Source: Chlorophyllum brunneum | Taxonomy: Eukaryota; Basidiomycota; Agaricomycetes; Agaricales; Agaricaceae | Assembly: GCA_963576785.1 (NCBI GenBank) | Contig: OY756144.1 | Span: forward strand, 2,852,001-2,916,000 | Reading direction: 5' to 3' | DNA length: 64,000 nt | In this document: positions 10,735 to 19,894 of the stretch, piece after piece | How the letters are laid out: each line of letters opens with the position of its first letter | Numbering within the stretch: the stretch's first letter is position 1 | The notes under the pieces: model-generated | Databases searched by the model: none | Seen by the model: the letters and a program-made list of their open reading frames with translations, nothing else | What the model was told of the DNA's origin: nothing | Translations under genes and position numbers: made by a program

Positions 10735-11039
10735 TGTTACAACCTTAGTCTAGGACTCAGGTTGCAAGTCTTTGGATAAAGACAAGGAAGTAGAGATAAG
10801 AGAAAGGGATGATATAATTGGTAAAGTGTAAGGAATACATCAAGTATTACTACACTTTATATACTAGTGGTAAGAGCTAAGAATAAAGGAACAGAGTAAA
10901 GGAGTCATAAGGACAAATAGAATGAGTCAGGAAGAGTACAGCCATAAGAGATGAAACAAGGGGATGAAATGGATATATAGGAATAATAAGTGTGATAGGT
11001 GCATGATAGAAATGTACTGTTTATCTATAGTTCATAACA
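10735..11039 (-). repeat. LTR, right (5') copy of element B
   Basis: This 305-bp LTR is the partner of 6964-7268. It ends TTCATAACA at 11039, followed by GTCCA, the imperfect copy of the GTTCA that precedes the left LTR. Confidence 0.9.
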
Positions 11040-11649
11040 GTCCAGTGGTAGTGTGAATTTTGTCATTATATTGGAATTCTGCCATAGTCAACCATTTCTT
11101 CCAGTTGTTCTATGCATGATTTATTATGTTTCTGAGGTATGCTTCAACCTTTTGGTTGATACACTCTATTTGACCATTGGTTTGGGAGTGGTATGCCATA
11201 GATAAGTTTCTTTGGGTATCAGTTGCTTAGCATAGCTCTGCTATGAATTTTGACATGAATTATAGGCCTCTGTTACTGATAATTTTGTGGGGTATTCCAT
11301 ATGTTCTCCATATATCATCTTAATATATATATCCTAGTTTCTTGGATGTTAATGTAGTGTTTACCACACATAGTCTGATTATTTTGCTGAAACAATCAAC
11401 TATGACAAGTATTGCATTATATCCATCTAACTCTAGTAATGGTCCTATTATGTCAATTGATATTTTTTCCCAAGGTTCCATTGGTATCAGTAATAGATGG
11501 AGATATGTTATGAGTCTTGTCCAAAGTATTTTGTTTTGTTGGCATGTGTCATATCCCTTGATATATTATTTGATATCATTGCACATTTGTGGCTACTAAT
11601 AACTCTGTTTAAGAAGTTTGATTATTTGATGTTATCCAGGGTGTCCTAC
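11040..11649 (-). pseudogene. Integrase of element A (right part)
   Basis: This continues the integrase gene interrupted at 6963. Homology to 8937-9537 of element B is clear, with many stops. It is cut again at 11649 by the insertion at 11650-12403 and resumes at about 12404. Confidence 0.75.
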
Positions 11650-12403
11650 TGTGGAGAGTGACGTTTGGCTACTGCTGAACTCTCACATCGTCTCCAAAAG
11701 AGTCTTTTCGGATCAAAAATCTCGGAGCGCCTATCACTGGGTCGGGGCATCATCATAAACATCCCAAAGTCAAGTCTTCTGTCCCTCTTCCCCATTTCTA
11801 TGCCTCCTCCATTTCTATTTCATAACTGTAAGCTATCCCCTTTAAGTCCAATTGTAGGTCTACACTGTAGATGATCATCTGGAGAAAGTCCCAAATAAAT
11901 AATATATTCTGCCTAACCTCTTCCTACCTTCTCTCTTCTCCATCCTACCTTTATAGTATAAAAACATTATCAATCCATTTGTACCTGGTCCCCTATTGTT
12001 CTACACCTTGTCCATAGATGATTACCTTCATTTTTCTTCCCGTTTTTCGGTCTAATTACTTTATTAAAATGTACCTTGGCATATTTCTTTCACACTTCTA
12101 AAACTGGGCCATATTCATGTATGTATATAAGTAGTATGTCTTCGATAGGGGAAGGCAGTGAAATACGAATGAGTATCTAAATCCCCTCAGATTCCCAAAG
12201 CCACTTTGTCTCTTATCTATCTCAACTCCATTAATTACCCAAACTTGATCACCGTTTTTCTCGACTATTTCCTGGTCAATTCCTCTCAAATCTTCGACGC
12301 TCTGTACCACTAATCAACTCCTTTTAGTTGGAAGCAAAGTGGTTGTTGGATTTGGCCACGCTCATTAAAGTGTTTGCTCACCAGCCCATACCCTCGTTCT
12401 ATA
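11650..12403. mobile_element. LTR-like insertion, probably a solo LTR
   Basis: This block of about 750 bp interrupts the integrase of element A. The flanking host sequence ends GTGTCCTAC at 11649 and resumes CTACATCTG at 12404, leaving a 4-bp CTAC duplication (5 bp with one mismatch). The uninterrupted site is present in element B at about 9530-9545. The insert starts TGTGGAGAGTGACGTTTGGC, a TG start of LTR type, has no long open frame and contains CG dinucleotides. A clear CA end was not found, so the solo-LTR call is tentative. The insertion itself is well supported. Confidence 0.6.
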
Positions 12404-12679
12404 CTACATCTGTTTTGTTATGATGTTACCAGAGTATCTCTTGTCATATTTGGTTATTGGGTAGGATATATATTCTTCCTTCAAATATTGGTAATCTATC
12501 TCCCATACTTTCTCTGGTCATTTTTCTTTTTCTTTCAGCCATTATGTTTCTCTTTTTGTTTCTTTTTGTATTCAGTATTTTAGTTCTTCTTCCCCTAAGA
12601 TTTCCCAGATTTGTCAGATTTTGGGGATTGTGTCATTGAATAGATAATTAGGTAATAAGGTAATGTTGGTGTTGTCTCA

Positions 12680-13960
12680 GGTGGTATTTGTTTTTGTTAA
12701 TCTTGATAGTATGTCTGCTTTTCTGTTTATCTTTCCAGGGATATGTTTCAGTGTGTAATGGTATTCTTGTAACTCCATCTGCTATCTTGCTTGTTATCCT
12801 GTGAGTTGTTGCAGTTTCTGGAAGTATTCCAGGTTCTTCTGGTCAGTCCAGATTCCGAATAGTCCATTGGCATTGAGTTAATATTGTTTCCATGTCTTAA
12901 TTACTTCTTGGATGGCTAGTAGTTTCTTATCATAGATTTGGTAGTTGCATTCTATAGGTATCATTGTTCTTAAGTGAAAGGTAATCAGGTACCAGTATTC
13001 TTTCTGTTTTTGTGATAGTACTGCTCTTATGTCATAGCCTGATATATCTATCTCTACCTTGTATTGTCTCTTGTCCTGTGGTATTGCTAGTACTGGTTTG
13101 CTTGTGATTTTTCCTTGATTCTCTCAAAGGTCTGTTGTTGTCTTTCTGTTCATGTCTATTGAGTGTCTTTTTTCTTCAACTCATGTAGAGAGTCTGCTAT
13201 ATTACTGAAGTTATGTATGAACCATTTGTAGAAGTTTATGAAATCTAGGAATTTCTTGATGTTTTTCAGGGATTTGGGTGTTGGCTATTCCTTTACCATT
13301 TTTACCTTCTCCTCCTTCATTTAATACTGCCTTGTCTAACCACAAATCCCAGTATTGGTATTTCTTTTGCATTGAAAAGGTATTTTGACCTCTTGAAGTA
13401 TAAATGGTATTTGGCTGTGATATCAAGGAATTGTTTTGTTTTGTCTTTCAGTTCCTTCTGGGTGGATCCTGAGATAATGAAATCATCTATATAGGTGATA
13501 ACTACCCCTTTGTGTAACATTTCTTGGAATACTATGTTCATTATCCTCTAAAATGTCACTGGCAAGTTACTTATTCTGAAGAACATAACCATAGGTTCAA
13601 ATAATCCATTGTTCATTACAAATGCTGCTTTTTATTCATTGCCTTCTCTTATTCTGATATTATTGTATCCCCATATAATGTCAAGTTTGTTAAACATCTT
13701 TATATCTTTGAGTTAATTAATAACTTTGCTTATAAGTGGTAGTGGTGTCTTGTCCTTGATTATGTGTTTGTTTAGCTTCTTGTAGTTTTGAACCAATCAC
13801 TTAGTTCCATCTTTTTTGGGTATAAAGAAGCATGGGGTGGTATAAGGGGATTATGATGGTCAAATTTGTCCTGAGGCAATGTTTTCATCAAGAAATTTCT
13901 GTAACTCTTGTTTTTCTATTATTATCATAGGGTAGACTTTGGACTATACTACCAGTGGTG
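12680..13960 (-). pseudogene. Reverse transcriptase and RNase H of element A
   Basis: Minus-strand reading gives RNase H pieces (IYDKKLLAIQEVIKTWKQY, then FGIWTDQKNLEYFQKLQQLT and HYTLKHIPGKINRKADILSR; 12690-12960). Upstream is reverse transcriptase, with the polymerase box VVITYIDDFIISGS in the open part 13317-13541 and further pieces to about 13960. Stops are frequent. One sits in QAR*QMELQEY, where the family has Trp (TGG to TAG), a G-to-A transition. Confidence 0.8.
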
Positions 13961-14208
13961 CATCTTCAGATAGGTTTATCTCATGGTCCCATATTGTGTG
14001 TTCAGGTAGTTGGTTGAAGTTTTTTTTGTTGAACAGGTATGTATATTGCTGTAAGTACATTAGTAGGTCTTTTGAGTTTGTCTAGTTGGTCTTTTTCTCT
14101 TCTATGTATTCCTTCATCATGTGTATTCTCTTGTTAAACCATATGCCATTGTAGTATGTAGTACAATCTTTTGGACATCTTGTGAAACATATTATGTTGT
14201 TTGTCCAA

Positions 14209-14559
14209 TCAATTGGGGTTGTGCTTGACAAGCCAGTCATATCCAAGATATAGGTCTGTACTCTCTAGTTGTATTACTATTGCTTCAATGTTTTCTGTGT
14301 GTTTTCTGTTGTTTAGTATTAGGTATACTGTATAAGTTATTTCTTCTTTCTTGTTTTTGGTTCCATTGGCATTGATTACCCTTATTGGAGTTTCAAGGGG
14401 TCTGGTTGGGATTTGTTCTTCTTCTACTACTCTCTGCACATGTAGATATATCCAGAGTTCACTAGCATGGTGATTTGTTTGGATCCTTTCCTTATTTTGA
14501 TGGTTGAGTTGAGAAGAAGTTTGTACATCAAGTTTTGTTTCTACAAAATCATATATCAT
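14209..14559 (-). pseudogene. Retropepsin-type protease of element A (fragment)
   Basis: An open stretch of 116 codons ends with the family signature YLGYDWLVKHNP, preceded by NIEAIVIQLESTDL. It lies between the zinc-knuckle region and reverse transcriptase, as expected for a gag-pol protease. The catalytic DS/TG box would lie just upstream and is not readable in this frame. Confidence 0.6.
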
Positions 14560-14639
14560 CTATTGTGAAGTAAAATAGGAAGTCTAGGTTTATTGGCTCA
14601 CAGATTTGTACCTACTTGAAACTTTTGACAAAATCCTCT

Positions 14640-15480
14640 TTTGTCTCTTTTTCTTGCTTAGACTCTTTTGTAACCTCTCTAATATGCACTTTCTTTGGTG
14701 TTCTGCAGTTCTTCAAAATATGGCCTTGCTTACCACAATTATAGTATGTTATTTTGGTATATGTGACTTTTGTCTTCTTGTGGCAGTATTTGACAATATA
14801 CCTACACAGGTTATAGTTGAAACATCTTGGTTTGCTGTTTTGATTGGTATCTGTTCTTTGTTTTCCAATCTCTATTGGTTGTCTACAACCTCCATAAGAG
14901 ACTTCAGTGGTAGTTCTAATGTCTCCTTAGGTGATGTCTATAGTTTCATATCCTTGTCCTATTACAAGGATTATGATTCTCTATTTCTCATACATTGTTG
15001 GAATTGAGGCTACCAGACAGCCTACAATGGTTTGGATAATGTCTGCTCTGGTGTATTGTTTAAGAAGGAATATGGTATGTATGTCATCAGTTTCTACTTG
15101 TATCTTTAGTGCTTCAAATTCAATTATGAAGTTAGCAGTGTTTCTTTTTTCTTGTTTGAACAATTCAATTTTTTCTTCTACTATTACCTTCCTGTTTTCT
15201 AATGAGAATGTAGCCACTATTTCTTTGGTGAAATCATTGAATGTTGGCATTTTCTTGTCCTAGATGGCTGATAATTTGGCATTTGCATATGGTCCTGCAA
15301 ATCCTCCTCTTATTCTTGCCAATATCCTGATTATCTTTTGCTTGTTATCATCAATCTTGTTGAAAAGTGTCCATAAGAACATTACTCTCTACCAATTGTC
15401 AAATTTGGTTTTATCTCCATTGAAGTATCCTGGTTCTAGAGCTAAGTTCTTTGGAAAGTTAACTTTATTAGCCATTTTAG
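14640..15480 (-). pseudogene. Gag and zinc knuckles of element A
   Basis: The capsid relic has its best open part at 14981-15250 (PTFNDFTKEIVATFSLENRK, KQEKRNTANFIIEFEALKIQ). Upstream are a FNGDKTKFD-type segment and the short-repeat N-terminus (15480-15900). C-terminal to it (14680-14850) lie two CCHC-type knuckles that have each lost a Cys to Tyr (CFNYNLCRYIVKYC and YYNCGKQGHILKNC), both explained by G-to-A changes on the coding strand. Confidence 0.7.
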
Positions 15481-15968
15481 ATTCAGTTTCAGGTTCTCTG
15501 TATTTGTGCTCATGTATTTTGGTAATTTCTATATCAGATTAGTTCTCAGTGACTTCTATGTCAAATGTTTCAGATTTGCTGTGTTCATAGGTCTTGGCAA
15601 ATTCTATATTAGATATGGCTTTGGCAACTTCTATGTTGAATAGGTCTTTGGCAACTTTTATGTTGGATGTAGTCTCAGCAACTTTTATATTAAATAGGGT
15701 TTCAAAGAGAACTGTGTCTTTGTCTATGCTATAGTCTGATTTTTGTCACTTAAGTTCTTCAGGGACTTTTGGTTTTGTTTGTTTTTTGGATCTAGTAGTA
15801 ACTGGTAATCCTTAGATATCTGTTAGTCTCGGAGCTCTGGGTTTTCTTGGTGTTTTTGATAAGCTGCTGCTACTTATATACTATCATTCTGGTCAAAGAC
15901 TATTATTCCAAGCCTAACTATGAATAGTGGCACCTCTTGTAAGGTAAGTTGAATGATACTTTACCAAA

Positions 15969-16270
15969 TATTACAACCTTGGTCTAGGACTCAGGTTGCA
16001 AGTTTTTGGATAAAGACAAGGAAGTAGAAAAAAGAAGAAAAAATGATATAATTGGTAAAGTGTAAGGAATACATTGAGTATTACTATACTTTATATACTA
16101 GTGGTGGTATCTAGGAATAGGGGAGTAGAGTAGAAGAAGTTATAGTAAAAATAAGTAAACAAGTCAGAGAGAGATATAAAACAGGAGATGAAACAGTTAG
16201 AGTGAGTCTAGTAGTATATAAGGTAATGGGTACATGATAAAAATGAAACAACTAAGAATAGTTCATAATA
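15969..16270 (-). repeat. LTR, right (5') copy of element A
   Basis: This 302-bp LTR starts TATTACAACC (family TGTTACAACC, G to A) and ends TTCATAATA (family TTCATAACA, C to T). It is followed directly by the duplication CTACC. It carries about 10 bp more than the left copy near 16212-16222. Confidence 0.85.
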
Positions 16271-16464
16271 CTACCCTAATAATAACTTGTTACAGTTGTT
16301 TTCTCAATAGATTATAGATTTCAGTAGCCTTACTAATGGTTAAACTATTATCATGTCCTTTAACCAAGATAGAATGATAGGGCTTTGCCTAACAAAATTA
16401 TTCCTATCTTTGATAAGTAAATATTCTTCTAGAAAGAAATTCCCTCAATGAAGATATTATGTCT

Positions 16465-17060
16465 ACCAATAATATTGTTTCTGGATTACCTAAGCTCAAT
16501 AGACCTAAAAATTATGCATTCTGGTCTAGAAGGCTTCAGGATGCCTTAACTCTCAATACTGTTACTAGTACTGACCAGTCAGAATAGTTCATAATTAATC
16601 AAGACCTTTCTCTTAAAAATCTGCAAACTTTGATAGATGAAGATCAAAGAAGGAAACAATCACAAGAACAGGCATTAGCTGTTATAAATGGTACATTACC
16701 TGATTTCCTATTATTCTATGGACATGATGATCCTTGTTTTCTATGGAAAGATTTGAATACCCAATTTGGGACACCTTCTTCTATAAGGGTATATTCAATT
16801 CTACAAAGAATATTGCAAAAGTGCATTTCAGGGAATCAAGATCTAGCAATGAATCTAACTGAGTTAAGAACAATAGCTTCTTAATTAGAAATAGCTAAGG
16901 TAAAATTGCCAGAAGTTTTTGGTGCAATGATTGTCTTGAATATCTTACCACCCAATTGGAATGTAGTTGCTCAAACAACACTGGCAAATAATCAAGATGT
17001 TGTTGATTTGTCTTGGAAGGTAGTCTAACAGACTACAAATGCAGAGTGAGCAAGATATGA
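16465..17060 (+). pseudogene. Copia-type gag relic
   Basis: The plus-strand reading starts MSTNNIVSGLPKLNRPKNYA and continues with FWSRRLQDALTLNTVTS. After an in-frame stop comes the open part 16630-16884 (LAVINGTLPDFLLFYGHDD, FLWKDLNTQFGTPSSIRVYS). After another stop it continues with VKLPEVFGAMIVLNILPPNW. This is the gag domain of Ty1/Copia elements (UBN2 type). It begins only about 200 bp right of element A and points away from it, so element A probably landed in the leader of this older Copia copy. Confidence 0.7.
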
Positions 17061-18800
17061 AGGCTCCAAACCTTTAATATCTAACCAACAAGCTTTATAC
17101 ACTTCTACTACTAACTATTCTAATTGCTCTCAGAGCAACTTCCAAAAGAGCTGCCCTAGACCACCTTGAAATCACTTCTATTCTAGAGGTGATACTAGGA
17201 GCCAGCCTGCTAGGGATCCCTATCACTCTATCAATCCTAGTGGTTACCTCCATTCTAACCCACTTTACTTGTATATTTCTAAGTAAGGTAAAGTAGAGAG
17301 TTGATGACAGTATTATTAGATTGTAGTGGTGGTATAAGTGGTATTGCTTCAGAAAATCTACTGTATCCCTTAATATAGGTCCTAGATTCAGACATAACAA
17401 TAAGATCTATATATCTTACAGTATATCCTTAGTCTTTTGGACAATTACTACTCTCTTATATATTCTACAGCCTAAACAAGTTACAAGCTCTATTTAAACT
17501 ATACTTTTTGTTCTAGTATCAAATCTCTGTGAGTTTAACTTATACTACTGCATGAATAGTATAATATATATACTTAGTAGTACTCTTATTCTCAATAGGT
17601 AAATCTTTTGAATACACTTCTATAAAGTAGATCCTATTAGTAATCTGTTAATGGATAAGTATTTCAAGTACAGGTGTTAAGTATAATACTACTGATAGAG
17701 GTACAGTCCTTATAAAATAGTAGACTGGACAAACAAAAGACCTTGGCTTCAGCTTATGTGCTATATCCCTCCAAGTACCATAGTAGTCTTTACTTAGATA
17801 ACCACTTGTTACTAGGTCAGAGATTGGATCTAGGTAGTGGATGAGCAGAGGAATTTACTCATATAGTAGAGAGTAATAGAGGAGGTAGGCAGAGACTAAG
17901 TTGATAATCAGACTACTAAATACAAGTATATGGAGAACTACTTATATACTAGTAGTAGAAAAGTGTTAGAAGGTCAACTGACAAGATAACAAAGTAACTA
18001 GATAAGAAAAAGGATAAAAGAATATTATATGACATTGGTAACAGGAACATAATATGATAAGCAGAACAGATAATACTAAAGTATGGAGTAAGGAATTAGA
18101 ATGTAAAAGTAAACAAAATGTATAAAAACAAATATAAGAAAGGTTGATTAATAGGTCTAGTACAAAGATAAGCATAATTAGCAAGTAATCCTCTGTACAA
18201 ACTGAAAACCTGAGCTAAGGTAGAATTACATCCTAAAATAGGCATATGATTTATTAGTTGTAACTATAGGACCACAGATATACATGTATGGGTGGATATA
18301 TCATAGTATTTTCTCAGTAGTGGGTCATGCTTTCCAGCTGTTATTCTAAGCACTGTACATATTGTTCTTGATAGTACATAGGTATAGTCTATTGGTGTTA
18401 TGTACATAAAGGTAAAGTACATATTTTTAGGTAAGACAAAGCAATGAATTAATAACAATATCATTTGAGTGTGGCTATAGTACAAGTAGTAGCTTTTTAG
18501 AGAATCTATCATATTCTCTAACATAGGTTCTGGACTTGGACATAACAAGTACTATAATAGGATTGCTATGGCAATATTTTTGGTATAGTATACATAATCT
18601 GGAAGATTATTGGTATAAATTTGGCTGGTGCCAATCCATTTAAGAGTATTGAAAGTAGTATTATAAGAAGTAGGATTAGTGTTATCCTCAACATTTAAGG
18701 CCACATGTTAAAAGATAGGAGTAGTTGAAAGCTGAAAAATGAAACTGATGAAAATGGAATAAAACTTGATTGCAACTAAGACATGTACATAAATAATAAA
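17061..18800. other. Degenerate AT-rich tract, probable Copia remnant
   Basis: The tract is strongly AT-rich with essentially no CG, and no protein can be followed. Two related segments (about 17283-17400 and 18418-18548), each containing a GGACTTGGACATAACA-like string, form a diverged direct repeat about 1.1 kb apart. The first 150 bp still look like the C-terminal part of the Copia gag. Confidence 0.35.
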
Positions 18801-18817
18801 AATTAGTAACATATAAG

Positions 18818-18880
18818 ACTTGAACCCCACTGCTGGTACCTCAGGGAAACTTCCAGCCCAGAACTATAACCACTGGTCAA
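18818..18880 (-). repeat. tRNA-like segment, candidate SINE head
   Basis: On the minus strand a box-A-like stretch (ACCAGTGGTTATAGTTCTGG, about 18858-18877) is followed after about 30 bp by GGGGTTCAAGTC (18818-18829), close to the pol III box B. No cloverleaf closes. This could be a degenerate SINE head or chance. Confidence 0.25.
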
Positions 18881-19894
18881 TCTGTCCAATCCTAAACTTG
18901 GCCTGTGATCCTTCACAACATACCCAGGACCTGGCCTTCCCCTCTTTCAGATCCCCAAATGTCCGGATTTTCATCCAGCCTGACAGCCGAAAATCCCTAG
19001 TTTTTGTCTGGATTGGCACCTAGGATATAGGGATATTCCGGGGTCCTGGCCTGACTGGACCCGGTAATTCAGAAATTCAGGAACCCTAGGTGGTCAACAA
19101 AGTAACCCCACGACGGTTGCGCCCAGGTTGCCATACAAGATCACAAGAGGTATGTCCGACCTGTGGCTGTGCTTATACTTCCCAATACCACTGGGGATAT
19201 CGCTTGGATGCGATTCGTAACCAATTGTCTGCAATTATTCTTACTCTACTGCGAATTCAAGGTTCAATCTGGGCATATGACATGGCGTTCTTGATCTCAG
19301 GAAGATTGTCGCAGTGTAAACCTCGGAAGTCTGTAAGCCCCACTAACTTCTGTTGCTAGGTTGTTTGCATCTTTATATTTAGGTAATTCTCACTGCTGAT
19401 TGAACCGTGTAAATGCCCCAGATGGTACGGGTACAATGTCCAGGAACGTTCCCAGGTGAGTGCTTGGTTAGAATTGAACTGGTGTACATATGTCACCAAG
19501 AAGTTTGATAAGGAACACGAGGTGACCCTGCAAAACAACAGTTTACAGCTGAGCCAACGCGAATGCCGGACTGTACTCGATACGCCATCTCATTGGATCA
19601 TCACGACCATGGAGATTCATGGGCATTGCATCTGGCATGTCGGAACACAATTCTACGGATGAAATGACCATTTCAGGCTCGCACTATCCTTAGCCTTTAC
19701 ACATCAAAGTGGCATTGCCCCAATTCGGGGATATCTATCACTGTTCGACAAAGGGTCGCCATCACGTTGGACTCGATTCTGATATCCAAGTACGCACGGA
19801 GGGATCTAGAGAACATATAAATCCGTTTAGGTTCAATCCCACTCCAAGTTACCCCAGCCGCGACCTTCTTCCCTTTCGACTCCACGGCGAAGAA

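Larger units (their letters stand above)
6964..11039 (-). mobile_element. Ty3/gypsy chromovirus, element B (internally deleted, nested in A)
   Basis: This is a 4076-bp element with two 305-bp LTRs (6964-7268 and 10735-11039) inserted in the integrase gene of element A. In minus-strand order it has gag, then integrase, chromodomain and the extra ORF. The protease, reverse transcriptase and RNase H are missing: gag homology switches directly to integrase near 9770-9790. A polypurine tract (minus strand, AAAAAGGGAGGTAT, 7269-7282) abuts the 3' LTR. A candidate primer-binding site beginning TTTGGTAAAGTG lies next to the 5' LTR (10723-10734). It could only have moved with enzymes supplied in trans, or it was deleted after insertion. 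Confidence 0.87.
3570..16270 (-). mobile_element. Ty3/gypsy chromovirus, element A (degenerate, with nested insertions)
   Basis: This old LTR retrotransposon is bounded by LTRs at 3570-3861 and 15969-16270 and flanked by the identical 5-bp target duplication CTACC (3565-3569 and 16271-16275). Coding is on the minus strand and runs from right to left: gag, zinc knuckles, protease, reverse transcriptase, RNase H, integrase, chromodomain and an extra ORF, then the left LTR. All frames carry stops. Three later insertions interrupt it: 3951-5367, 6964-11039 and 11650-12403. Without them the element is roughly 6.4 kb, a normal size for the family. CG dinucleotides are nearly absent, suggesting long exposure to methylation-linked C-to-T decay or a RIP-like process. 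Confidence 0.88.

Noticed and set aside
17283..18548. Pair of LTRs for the Copia remnant
   Set aside because: The repeated segments at 17283-17400 and 18418-18548 are short, diverged and lack TG..CA ends or target duplication.
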